The notes beneath the pieces are model-generated. The model did not search any database, was not told where the DNA came from, and saw nothing but the letters and a program-made list of their open reading frames with translations. Positions 35,092 to 43,668 of a stretch of DNA of 64,000 nucleotides are shown one piece after another. Each line of letters starts with the position of its first letter. The first letter of the stretch is position 1. The translations under genes and the position numbers were made by a program. This DNA comes from Myxococcales bacterium 68-20. GTDB taxonomy: Bacteria > Myxococcota_A > Polyangia > Polyangiales > Polyangiaceae. The stretch is taken from the NCBI GenBank assembly GCA_001899635.1, contig MKVQ01000049.1, forward strand, positions 151,017 to 215,016, read 5' to 3'.

Positions 35092-36309
35092 TCACGGCGC
35101 GACGTCGATCAGCGGCACCTCGAGCCGCTTGCCGATCCGCGCGCGTCGCGAGGTCGCGGGGACGACGAGGATGTCTCCCTCCGCCGTGTGGTGGGTCCAC
35201 AGCGGGATGGCGCTTGCCTCCTCGACGCGAACGACACCGTCTTCGCCTCGCGCCACGGCCACGCGAAGGACGGCGGCGTCGCGGGTGTCGCCGTCGGCCT
35301 CCCGTCCGACGCTCGGATCGAACGCGAAGGCTTGGTTGGAGAGGAGGTTCCCGAGCGAGTATGCGATCAGCGCTTCGCGTCCGTCGCGCGCACGCATCCG
35401 CTCCACGCGTTGCAGGACATGGGGGTGATGGCCGATCACGAGATCGGCGCCGGCCTCGACGATCCGATGTGCCGCTTCGATCTGGTCGCGACGCGGTGCG
35501 CGTTCGTACTCGTTGCCCCAGTGGAGCGAGGCGATCACGAGGTCGGCGCCATCGCGGCGTGCGGCGCGGACGTGCTGCTTCAGCGGCCCCTCGGCGAGCA
35601 TACAGACCGCGGGCTTCCCCGCATCCGCGGGCTCGGGGAAGTTCATGACCAGCGTCCGCGCGAGGAAGGCGACCTTGATCCCACGGCGCTCGACGAAGCG
35701 CGGCTCGCACGCGGCGCGCATCGTCGCTCCGGCGCCCACCGCGACGAGGCCATGCCGCTCCACTGCGCTGAGCGTGTCGGTGAGGCCGACGCGTCCTTGA
35801 TCGAACGCGTGGTTGTTCGCGAGTGACAGCACGTGGAAGCCCGCGCCGGCGATCGCCGCGAGGAGCGGCTCTTCGCCCTGGAAGATCATCCCGCCCCGAC
35901 GCCGCCGGTGCGGGGTGACCGGCGACTCGAGGTTCGCGAACGCGATGTCGACGCCTCGCACCGCAGCCTCCACCGCGCCGACGAGCGCACCGTAGCCGGA
36001 CGCGTTGAGCGACGTCCCGTCGGCGTCCCGCCGATCGGCGCGCGCCGCCGCGCCGCGCAGCGCTTCGTGCGCGATGACGTCGCCGCCGAACGCGAGCACG
36101 AGGCCGGCAGGAGCCGCGGGCGGAGGCGAGGGCGCAGGGGCGTCGACGCCTTCGTGCGCGTGAGCGGCGTGCATCTCGCGCGGCGACGGTGCGCTCGGCG
36201 CCGTCGCGCGTTCGCTCGCGCACCCGGCGGCGAGCGCACCCGCGAGGACGCAGAGCGCCAGCCCGGCGCGCGATGCACGCGCGTGAAAACGGAGAGCAGC
36301 GTCGATCAA
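35092..36309 (-). CDS. CapA-family metallophosphatase-fold lipoprotein
   Basis: About 405 residues from a TTG at 36309; a TTG at 36345 would add twelve. Signal peptide with lipobox GALAAGC. The CapA/PGA_cap domain begins at AGLVLAFGGDVIAH and includes FANLESPVTP, SLANNHAFDQG, SLHWGNEYERAP and IGHHPHVLQ, all conserved in the family, which has a calcineurin-like fold and binds metal through these His/Asp/Asn residues. CapA members participate in poly-gamma-glutamate export or capsule-type steps, but no capsule genes are nearby. It is the last gene of a three-gene operon. Confidence 0.85.
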   Translation of the reverse strand: MIDAALRFHARASRAGLALCVLAGALAAGCASERATAPSAPSPREMHAAHAHEGVDAPAPSPPPAAPAGLVLAFGGDVIAHEALRGAAARADRRDADGTSLNASGYGALVGAVEAAVRGVDIAFANLESPVTPHRRRRGGMIFQGEEPLLAAIAGAGFHVLSLANNHAFDQGRVGLTDTLSAVERHGLVAVGAGATMRAACEPRFVERRGIKVAFLARTLVMNFPEPADAGKPAVCMLAEGPLKQHVRAARRDGADLVIASLHWGNEYERAPRRDQIEAAHRIVEAGADLVIGHHPHVLQRVERMRARDGREALIAYSLGNLLSNQAFAFDPSVGREADGDTRDAAVLRVAVARGEDGVVRVEEASAIPLWTHHTAEGDILVVPATSRRARIGKRLEVPLIDVAP

Positions 36310-36351
36310 CGCTTCAGCGTTGCACGGGCACGCGAGCGCGCGCAACGACCG

Positions 36352-37035
36352 TCACTTCAGGGAAGCGCGAGAGCCGCCGCCGATGTCGAAGTCGACGCCG
36401 CCGCCGAGCGCGGGGCCCCAGAAGGTGGAGCCGCCGTAGACCTCGTAGCCGCCGTCGATCGCGGCGCGCGCGAACAGCGTGAAGCCTTCGGCCTGGATGA
36501 CGTCGACGCGCGCGCTCGCCGACAGGGCGGGGCCCCAGCTCAGGATCGTCTCTTCGCGCACCGCACGGCTGACGCCGACGACGAAGAGGTGGAGTCCACC
36601 GCCGATGCGGAAGCGATCGAAGACGGCCTCGACCTCTCCGCCGACACGGAACGAAAAGACACTGAGGCCGTTCTCGGTGCTGCCGAGAAAGAGGCGGGTC
36701 GACCCCCAGAACGCCGCGTGACGGTAAGGCTGCGCGCCCGCGGCGAGCCCCATGTCGGCGCCGACGACGGGAAGGGAGAGGAGCTCGCGTCGGGAGTATC
36801 CGCCGTCGAGACGGACGCCGATCACGGGCGCGGGCTTCGGCGCCGGCGCGGTCGCGGCCGCGAGACCGGGCGCTTCCGCGGCGCTCGCTTGCGGCTGCGT
36901 CGCCGGGCTCGGCTGCATGGCAGGGGGCGCCGTCGCTTCGCCATCGCCCGAGGAGCCGAAGGGACCGTCTGCGTATGCAACGCGCGAGAGCGCGAGCGAC
37001 GCGAGCACGAAGAGAGAGGCGAGGTGGCGGCTCAT
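36352..37035 (-). CDS. Exported beta-barrel-like protein
   Basis: A 227-residue protein with a clear signal peptide (MSRHLASLFVLASLALSRVA then Tyr-Ala, cleavage after AYA). After a Pro/Ala/Gln linker, residues 75-227 alternate polar and hydrophobic in strand-like stretches (for example GGLHLFVVGVSRAVREETI) as in small outer-membrane barrels. There is no named family I can assign. Its ATG overlaps the stop of the upstream lipoprotein gene (ATGA). Confidence 0.7.
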   Translation of the reverse strand: MSRHLASLFVLASLALSRVAYADGPFGSSGDGEATAPPAMQPSPATQPQASAAEAPGLAAATAPAPKPAPVIGVRLDGGYSRRELLSLPVVGADMGLAAGAQPYRHAAFWGSTRLFLGSTENGLSVFSFRVGGEVEAVFDRFRIGGGLHLFVVGVSRAVREETILSWGPALSASARVDVIQAEGFTLFARAAIDGGYEVYGGSTFWGPALGGGVDFDIGGGSRASLK

Positions 37036-37544
37036 GGGCACACCAGTCCGCGTGGCGGCGTCGACGTCGACCCGCTGGTCCCCGAGCTGCTCGAGGTCGT
37101 CCCTCCAACCACGCCACTGCTCGATGACGAGCTCGACGACAGATCCCTGCTCGTCTGGGACGAGCGCGCGGCGCCGTTCTGCTCGGCGCGCGTGCACACG
37201 CCTCCTGCGACGAGGGCATCGCACGAGGTGTCGTGGATGCAGCGGCTCTCGTCCTTCGTGAAGGCGGGATCGATTCGAGTCGTCGTCGCCGTCTGGCAGC
37301 CCTCGTTGTACGAGTAGTAGAAGCGGCACTCGACCTTCATCGCGTCGAAGCCGGGGCAACATCGCTCGAGGCGCGCGACCGCCTCCTCGCACCAGATCAC
37401 GTCTTCGCGGAACTGGTTGTCGTCCTCCTCGTCGTTCCCGTTGTTGCAAGCGAGGACGAGCGCGACGCCGAGCGCGAAGAAGACCCCGGCGGCGGGCAGG
37501 CTCGCCGTCCGCCGCGGGCTGCGAAGAAGAGAAGCCTCGAGCAC
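37032..37544 (-). CDS. Small Cys-containing lipoprotein
   Basis: A 170-residue protein with a basic N-terminus and lipobox ALVLAC (Cys about 33), followed by a ~75-residue domain containing eight Cys (including a CC pair) and then a Ser/Gly/Thr-rich tail (SSSSSSSSG, GTTSSSSG). First gene of the operon with the barrel-like protein and the CapA-like protein. Family unknown. Confidence 0.75.
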   Translation of the reverse strand: MLEASLLRSPRRTASLPAAGVFFALGVALVLACNNGNDEEDDNQFREDVIWCEEAVARLERCCPGFDAMKVECRFYYSYNEGCQTATTTRIDPAFTKDESRCIHDTSCDALVAGGVCTRAEQNGAARSSQTSRDLSSSSSSSSGVVGGTTSSSSGTSGSTSTPPRGLVCP

Positions 37545-37863
37545 GCGAGCTGCCTGAGCAGGACGCGTGCCGGGAGGTCAGCCGTTACGAGGGACGGGGT
37601 TCCTCGGGCGATCTCATCCCGGTCGATCGGGCGAGGTCGCCTCCACGTCTGGCAGCGCTGTCGGTCTCTGTTGCGCTCAATCACAGGCCGCCGTGGGGGC
37701 GCGCGCGCGCATCTCTTGCGTCAGCGTCGGGCGGGGACAATCGGCGTCTCACCCCGGTGTCGCGGCTGTGCTTCGGGTTCAAGTCTCCGAAAATATTGTT
37801 GTTTGTCGGCTGCGTTTCGCTCAGGAAATGCTTTTCCTCGCTGCAAGAAGTTCGATAACCTCC

Positions 37864-37885
37864 CTGAACTGACGTGTCAGTTCAG
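37864..37885. promoter_or_regulatory. TetR-type operator palindrome
   Basis: CTGAACTGAC and GTCAGTTCAG are exact inverted repeats of ten bases around a central GT, 95 bases before the activase ATG. The length, lack of spacer and TGAC/GTCA core are typical of TetR-family operators. Which regulator binds is not known; the TetR gene 4.5 kb upstream has a different palindrome. Confidence 0.65.
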
Positions 37886-37916
37886 TCCGTGCCGGCCTCT
37901 GCCGGTGCTCCCTGAT

Positions 37917-37946
37917 CCTTCGTGGACGTCGTCTCGTCGACGAAGG
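37917..37946 (+). promoter_or_regulatory. 5'-leader hairpin of the activase gene
   Basis: CCTTCGT pairs with ACGAAGG, and after a single G-G mismatch GACG pairs with CGTC around a 6-base loop. It sits 34 bases before the ATG and may affect mRNA stability or translation. Confidence 0.45.
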
Positions 37947-37980
37947 GTCACTCGCGCTTCTGTTTGCTGGAGACCTTCAG

Positions 37981-40900
37981 ATGTCCAACGCCACGGCGAA
38001 GCCTTTTCTCGCGATCGGAATGGATGTCGGCTCGACCACGGTGAAGGCCACGGTCGTCGACCCCGAGAGCAAGGCGATCCTCTGGAGCGACTACCAGCGC
38101 CACCACACGAAGCAGCCGGAGAAGGTGCTCGAGCTCCTCGAGACGATCCTCGCGGCGTTCCCGAACCATCCGAAGGACGGCTGGCGCATCTTCCTCACGG
38201 GCTCCGGCTCGGCGCCGCTCGCCGACTCGACCGGTGGCAAGTTCGTCCAGGAAGTGAACGCGGTCACGCTCGCCGTCGAGCACCTGCACCCCGATGTCCT
38301 CTCGGTCATCGAGCTCGGTGGGCAGGACGCCAAGATCATCATGTTCAAGGCGGACGAGAAGACCGGCGACAAGACGGCGATGGCGTCGATGAACGACAAG
38401 TGCGCTTCGGGCACGGGCGCCACCATCGATAAGTGCTTCCTCAAGGTGAACGCGCCGCCGGAGCTCGTCACGACGATGCGCTTCGACGACTCGAAGCTCC
38501 ATCACGTCGCCGCGAAGTGTGGCGTGTTCGCCGAGACGGACATCGTCAACCTGATCAAGAGCGGCATCCCTTCGACCGAGGTCCTCTGCTCGCTCGCCGA
38601 CGCGATCGTCATGCAGAACCTGTCGGTCCTCACGCGTGGCAACACGCTGAAGGCGCGCGTGCTCCTCCTCGGCGGACCGAACACGTACCTTCCGTTCCTC
38701 CAGGACTGCTGGCGTCTTCGCATCCCGCAGATCTGGGAGGAGCGCGGCTACGACTACCCGAAGGACATCCCGATCGAGGAGCTCGTCTTCGTCCCGGAGA
38801 ACGCGCAGTACTACGCCGCGTTCGGCGCGGTGCTCTACGGCCTCCACGAGCCGTCTCACGTCGGCTGGATGAAGGGCACCGCCGACCTGGTCGAGTTCAT
38901 CACGACGGGTCGCAAGGCGCGCCTCGGCGAGACCGCCGGTCCGCCGCTCTCGAAGGACGAGCAGGAGCTCGTCGACTTCCGTGAGCTGTACAAGATTCCG
39001 AAGTTCGCTCCCGCGACGTTCACGCCGGGGCAGAAGGTGAAGGCCGTCATCGGCCTCGACGGCGGGTCGACTTCGAGCAAGGCCGTCATCGTCGACTACG
39101 AGGACGGCAAGATCCTCGGTAAGGCCTACCAGCTCTCGAAGGGCAACCCGATCCAGGACACCAAGGAGCTCCTCGCGCAGCTCAAGGGCTTCGTCACCGG
39201 ACAGGGCGCCGAGCTCGAGGTGATGGGCTTCGGCGCGACCGGCTACGCGGCCGACGTGCTCGAAGAGTGCGTGAAGAGCGACGTGAACATCGTCGAGACC
39301 GTGGCGCACATGCTCTCGTCGGTTCACTTCTTCGGTGACGTCGACGTCATCTGCGACATCGGCGGGCAGGACATCAAGGTCCTGTTCATGAAGAACGGGG
39401 ACATCGCGAACTTCCGTCTGTCGAACTCCTGCTCGGCCGGCAACGGCACGCTGCTCCAGGCGACGGCCGACTCCTTCGGCGTCGCGGTCACGGACTTCGC
39501 CGACGTCGCGTTCAAGGCCGACCTCGCGCCGAAGTTCTCGTACGGGTGCGCCGTCTTCCTCGAGACCGATCGCGTGAACTTCCAGAAGGAGGGCTTCTCG
39601 AAGGAAGAGATGCTCGCCGGTCTGGCGCAGGTCCTCCCGAAGAACGTCTGGCAGTACGTCGTCCAGATCCCGCGCCTCGCGTCGCTCGGGCGCAAGTTCG
39701 TCCTCCAGGGCGGAACGCAATACAACCTCGCGGCCGTGAAGGCGCAGGTCGACTACATCAAGGAGCGCGTCCCGAACGCCGAGGTCTTCGTCCACCCGCA
39801 CACGGGCGAGGCCGGCGCGATCGGCGCGGCGATGGAGACCCTGCGCGTCGTCAAGCGCAAGGGCGGCTCGAGCTTCATCGGGCTCGATCAGGCGATCGCG
39901 CTCGAGTACACGACGAAGAACGACGAGGAGACCGTCTGTCACTTCTGTCCGAACGAGTGCAAGCGCACGTTCATCGACACGAAGACGGAGGACGGGCGCA
40001 CGAGTCGCTACATCGCGGGCTTCTCCTGCGAGAAGGGGACCGTCGAGAGCAAGGAAGCGATGCTCGCTCTCGTCGCCGATCGGAAGAAGACGGCGCAGCA
40101 GTTCCCCAACATGGTCGACTACGAGGCCAAGCGCTGCTTCATGCATTTCTACAATGCAGCGCCGCAGCCCGAAGAGGGCTCGCCGATCAAGGACATCGAG
40201 CTAAGGAAGGGCGTCTTCGGTCAACGCCGCGTCGAGATCACGCGTCCCTTCAAGCGCTCTTCGAAGGAGTCGCAAGAGAAGCGTCGTCGCACGCGGATCG
40301 GCATCCCGCGCGTGCTGAACCTCTACTCGACCGCGCCGTTCTTCCGGACCTACTTCGAGGCGCTCGGTATCCCGAAGCAGAACGTCGTCTTCTCCGACGA
40401 GACGACCGAGGAGATGTGGGTCGAGGGCGGCAAGTACGGCTCGATCGACCCGTGCTACCCGTCGAAGGTCGCGCAGGCGCACATCCACAATCTGATCTTC
40501 AACCAGCACACCGAGAAGAAGCCGCTCAAGTACCTCTTCTTCCCGATCCTCACGCACGTGACGAACTTCGTCGCGGACACGATGGACAACGCCTGCTGTC
40601 CGATCGTCGCCGGTGCGCCGGAGGTCATGAAGGCCGCGTTCACGAAGGAGGTCGACTTCTTCGCCCAGCGCGGGATCGAGTACGTCGATCCCGCGGTGTC
40701 GTTCGTCGAGCCGAACCTGATGGCGAAGCGCCTCTTCGAGGTCTGGGGCCCTCGCCTCGGCATCACCGAGGACGAGAACGACCACGCCTGCCGTGAGGGC
40801 TGGAAGGCGCTCACGATCTTCGAGAACGACGTCCAGGAGAAGGGCCGGGCGATCCTCGAGACCGTCGAGGCCGAGGACCGCGTCGCGATCCTCCTCCTCG

Positions 40901-41637
40901 GTCGCCCGTACCACTCCGACCCGGGGCTCAACCACGGCATCCCGGAGGAGTTCCAGGTCCGGGGGTACCCGATCCTCTCGCTCCGCTCGATCCCGAAGTC
41001 GCGCGAGTACCTCGATCGCTACTTCAAGGAGGAGCTCGAGAGCGGGCAGTTCAAGTCGCCGCTCGAGCTGAACCACGTGTGGCCGGAGAACTACTCGGTC
41101 AACAGCGCGCAGAAGGTCTGGGGCGCCGTCTTCGCCGCGCATCACCCGAACGTCGTCGTGCTCGACCTCTCGTCGTTCAAGTGCGGTCACGACGCGCCGG
41201 TCTACGGCTTGATCGACTCGATCATCGAGAAGTCGAAGACGCCGTACGCGGCGCTCCACGACATCGACGCGAACAAGCCCGCAGGCTCGATCAAGATCCG
41301 CGTCAAGACGTACACCCACGCGCTCAAGCTTCACGAGGAGCGCCTCGAGGACGCGAGCAAGCGTCGTCACGAGCTGGAGCACGCGATCGACAACAAGCGC
41401 CTCGAGCTCCTCGAGCTCAAGGCCAAGCAGATGGCCGAGCGCCGCGTGCAGGACGCCGGGCTCGTCGCCCAGATCGAGGAGCTCCGCGCGAAGCTCCAGG
41501 CCTACGTGCCCCACGCGGGGCGCCCGATGGAGCCCGAGGTCCAGAAGGGGATCGTGAAGCTCGGGAAAAAGACCAAGGACGGGAAGATCGTTCCCGCCCG
41601 CAATGCTGCAAACGACGCGACCAACGCCGCTGAGTGA
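37981..41637 (+). CDS. 2-hydroxyacyl-CoA dehydratase activase fusion (two BadF/HgdC ATPase domains plus DUF2229)
   Basis: A 1218-residue protein. Two ASKHA-type ATPase domains lie in tandem, opening with GMDVGSTTVKATVVD (about 12) and IGLDGGSTSSKAVIVD (about 358), each with a later CASGTGA / CSAGNGT adenosine-Cys motif that can ligate a 4Fe-4S cluster. A Cys segment (VCHFCPNEC, about 653-661) precedes a DUF2229-type domain (about 770-1000) and an ~80-residue helical C-terminus. Related activases use ATP to donate a low-potential electron to dehydratases. It is co-translated with, or immediately before, its partner. Confidence 0.88.
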   Translation: MSNATAKPFLAIGMDVGSTTVKATVVDPESKAILWSDYQRHHTKQPEKVLELLETILAAFPNHPKDGWRIFLTGSGSAPLADSTGGKFVQEVNAVTLAVEHLHPDVLSVIELGGQDAKIIMFKADEKTGDKTAMASMNDKCASGTGATIDKCFLKVNAPPELVTTMRFDDSKLHHVAAKCGVFAETDIVNLIKSGIPSTEVLCSLADAIVMQNLSVLTRGNTLKARVLLLGGPNTYLPFLQDCWRLRIPQIWEERGYDYPKDIPIEELVFVPENAQYYAAFGAVLYGLHEPSHVGWMKGTADLVEFITTGRKARLGETAGPPLSKDEQELVDFRELYKIPKFAPATFTPGQKVKAVIGLDGGSTSSKAVIVDYEDGKILGKAYQLSKGNPIQDTKELLAQLKGFVTGQGAELEVMGFGATGYAADVLEECVKSDVNIVETVAHMLSSVHFFGDVDVICDIGGQDIKVLFMKNGDIANFRLSNSCSAGNGTLLQATADSFGVAVTDFADVAFKADLAPKFSYGCAVFLETDRVNFQKEGFSKEEMLAGLAQVLPKNVWQYVVQIPRLASLGRKFVLQGGTQYNLAAVKAQVDYIKERVPNAEVFVHPHTGEAGAIGAAMETLRVVKRKGGSSFIGLDQAIALEYTTKNDEETVCHFCPNECKRTFIDTKTEDGRTSRYIAGFSCEKGTVESKEAMLALVADRKKTAQQFPNMVDYEAKRCFMHFYNAAPQPEEGSPIKDIELRKGVFGQRRVEITRPFKRSSKESQEKRRRTRIGIPRVLNLYSTAPFFRTYFEALGIPKQNVVFSDETTEEMWVEGGKYGSIDPCYPSKVAQAHIHNLIFNQHTEKKPLKYLFFPILTHVTNFVADTMDNACCPIVAGAPEVMKAAFTKEVDFFAQRGIEYVDPAVSFVEPNLMAKRLFEVWGPRLGITEDENDHACREGWKALTIFENDVQEKGRAILETVEAEDRVAILLLGRPYHSDPGLNHGIPEEFQVRGYPILSLRSIPKSREYLDRYFKEELESGQFKSPLELNHVWPENYSVNSAQKVWGAVFAAHHPNVVVLDLSSFKCGHDAPVYGLIDSIIEKSKTPYAALHDIDANKPAGSIKIRVKTYTHALKLHEERLEDASKRRHELEHAIDNKRLELLELKAKQMAERRVQDAGLVAQIEELRAKLQAYVPHAGRPMEPEVQKGIVKLGKKTKDGKIVPARNAANDATNAAE

Positions 41638-41657
41638 AGGAAGAGACGGAGAACACC

Positions 41658-43532
41658 ATGAGCAACCAGACCAGCACCGTCACCACCGCAGCGAAAAAGA
41701 AGCTCCCAATCGCCGGGCAGCTGCTCGACATCGACGCCGAGCTCAAGAAGTTCGAGGAAGAGGAGCGCAAGCGCCTCGGCCTCGACGGCAAGGTCGACCA
41801 GTGGGTCGAGGACATGGTGGGCCTCGGCTTCAAGAAGTCGGAGCGCGCGAAGGTCACGCTCCTCATCGGTGGTCTCACCGTCGCGCAGGACTACCTGATC
41901 GAAGGCGGTCTCAAGGGCATCGGCTACCAGGTCCAGATGCTCGACTGCCCGACGACGGAGGGTTTCCAGACCGGCAAGGAGTTCGGCAACCGCGGTCAGT
42001 GCAACCCGACGTACTTCACGGTCGGAAACCTCGTTCAGTACCTCATCACGCTGCGCGACAAGCACGGGATGACGTCGGAGGAGATCGTCGACAAGTTCGT
42101 CTTCCTCACCGCGGGTGCCTGCGGTCCCTGCCGCTTCGGCATGTACGTCACCGAGTACCGGAAGGCGCTCCGTGACGCCGGCTTCGACGGCTTCCGCGTC
42201 ATGCTCTTCCAGCAGACAGGCGGCCTCAAGCAGGCGACCGGCGACGACGTCGGTCTCGAGCTGAACCCGACGTTCTTCTGGTCGATCGTGAAGGGCATGT
42301 TCGCCGGCGACGTGCTCAACGCCATCGGCTACCGCCTCCGCCCCTACGAGAAGGTGCCTGGCGCGACGAACGAGGCCCTCGATAAGGCGAAGAAGCTCGT
42401 CTACGAAGCGCTCGAGACCAAGAGCAACATCATGGCGGCACTCTGGAAGTGCAAGCCGATCTTCGCGGCGGTCGAGGTCGACAAGACGCGCGTGAAGCCG
42501 AAGGTCAGCATCATCGGCGAGTTCTGGGCGATGACGACCGAGGGCGACGGCAACTACCAGCTCCAGCAGTTCCTCGAGCAGGAAGGCGCCGAGTGCGACA
42601 TCCAGCTTCTCGCGGCGTGGCTCCTCTACACGCTCTGGGAAGTGAAGAACGACACGAAGGAGCGCGCCGACCTTCGCGAGTGGGACACCGCGAAGTACGG
42701 CCTCGGCGGCGGCGGCCCGATGGCCGTCTTCCAGAAGCTCGCCATCGGCTACGCCGGTGACTTCGGCGTCCGCCTCCTCTTCCAGTCGTTCGCGCACGCG
42801 GCCGGCCTCTACGGCTTCAAGCTCCCGGACATGGAGAAGATCGCCGAGGTCAGCCACGGCTACTACAACAACGATCTCCGTGGCGGCGAAGGCCACATGG
42901 AAGTCGGCAAGCTGATCATGAACGTCGTGCACCAGAAGGCGCACATGACCCTCAGCGTGAAGCCCTTCGGCTGCATGCCGAGCGCGGGTGTGTCGGACGG
43001 CGTGCAGTCGGCGATCACCGAGAAGTTCCCCGGCACGATCTTCTGCCCGGTCGAGACCAGCGGCGACGGCCGCGTGAACTTCTACTCGCGCGTCCAGATG
43101 TACCTCTTCAAGGCGAAGCAGGCGGCGCAGGCCGAGTACGATCGCGCGCTCGAAGAGAACGGCGTCACGCGCGAGCAGGTCGCCGCCTACCTCGACGCGA
43201 ACCCGAAGTTCCGGAGCCCGCTCTACAAGGCCGCGCACGTGTATTGCGGCAACAACGCGGACGTCGTGGCCGCCGTCGCGCCGTACATCACGAAGACGCG
43301 GGCTCAGCGCTGGAGGGACCGCCTCACCGCGTTCGCGACCGGCGGCAAGAAGGCGATCCAGAACACGCCGCATCTCGCCGTCAGCCTCGTTCAGGCGGTG
43401 AAGGAAGCTCCGAAGGTTGCCGAGCGCGTGAAGGAAGACATCACGATCCTTCGCGAGATCCGCGCCCTCAAGAAGAAGGCGGCCAACGGTGCACGCGCCG
43501 AGTCGATGCTCGACGCGGCCGCCGAGGAGTGA
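41658..43532 (+). CDS. 2-hydroxyacyl-CoA dehydratase-like partner protein
   Basis: A 624-residue protein from ATG 41658 (a GTG at 41634 overlaps the previous stop by GTGA, but the ATG has a GA-rich ribosome site). It has FLTAGACGPCRFGMY at about 150, a QQTGGLKQ segment and a late FGCMPSAGVSDGVQ, so Cys residues for an iron-sulfur cluster are present. This matches the dehydratase-like protein always paired with the large activase in many delta-type bacteria and in enterobacterial YjiM/YjiL-like systems. The reaction in an aerobe is unclear. A strong terminator follows. Confidence 0.82.
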   Translation: MSNQTSTVTTAAKKKLPIAGQLLDIDAELKKFEEEERKRLGLDGKVDQWVEDMVGLGFKKSERAKVTLLIGGLTVAQDYLIEGGLKGIGYQVQMLDCPTTEGFQTGKEFGNRGQCNPTYFTVGNLVQYLITLRDKHGMTSEEIVDKFVFLTAGACGPCRFGMYVTEYRKALRDAGFDGFRVMLFQQTGGLKQATGDDVGLELNPTFFWSIVKGMFAGDVLNAIGYRLRPYEKVPGATNEALDKAKKLVYEALETKSNIMAALWKCKPIFAAVEVDKTRVKPKVSIIGEFWAMTTEGDGNYQLQQFLEQEGAECDIQLLAAWLLYTLWEVKNDTKERADLREWDTAKYGLGGGGPMAVFQKLAIGYAGDFGVRLLFQSFAHAAGLYGFKLPDMEKIAEVSHGYYNNDLRGGEGHMEVGKLIMNVVHQKAHMTLSVKPFGCMPSAGVSDGVQSAITEKFPGTIFCPVETSGDGRVNFYSRVQMYLFKAKQAAQAEYDRALEENGVTREQVAAYLDANPKFRSPLYKAAHVYCGNNADVVAAVAPYITKTRAQRWRDRLTAFATGGKKAIQNTPHLAVSLVQAVKEAPKVAERVKEDITILREIRALKKKAANGARAESMLDAAAEE

Positions 43533-43564
43533 CGTCGCGAGGGTGACCGTCAGGTCACGACGAC

Positions 43565-43595
43565 GCGGCGCTGGAGGTACGACCTTCAGCGCCGC
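43565..43595 (+). terminator. Strong hairpin terminator of the activase operon
   Basis: A continuous 14-pair stem (GCGGCGCTG-G-AGGT over ACCT-T-CAGCGCCGC, one G-U) with an ACG loop, followed by TCGTCATTTTG. A smaller hairpin GTGACC-gtca-GGTCAC precedes it at 43543-43558. Confidence 0.8.
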
Positions 43596-43668
43596 TCGTC
43601 ATTTTGTCCTCGGGCATCGTCTCGCGATGGCGAGCGGCTCGCCGTCAGTTAGCATTGTTGGAATACTC

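Larger units (their letters stand above)
37545..37980. other. Regulatory intergenic region upstream of the activase gene
   Basis: This 436-base gap separates divergent genes. AT-richer DNA at about 37780-37860 probably holds the promoter. It contains an inverted repeat AGGAAA-TGCT-TTTCCT (37823-37838), a strong operator-like palindrome (37864-37885) and a 5'-leader hairpin (37917-37946). I see no gene in it. Confidence 0.65.

Noticed and set aside
33710-36223. An 837-codon minus-strand frame
   Set aside because: It is composed almost entirely of Arg/Gly/Asp runs opposite a Pro-rich gene and in the wrong frame for the CapA gene.
36309-36345. Longer N-terminus for the CapA-like protein
   Set aside because: It would place a C-P-C motif and twelve extra residues ahead of an otherwise well-formed lipoprotein signal, so the later TTG was preferred, with low certainty.
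37567-37872. A 101-codon open frame in the gap before the activase gene
   Set aside because: No ribosome site, atypical codon use, and it runs through the promoter and operator region.
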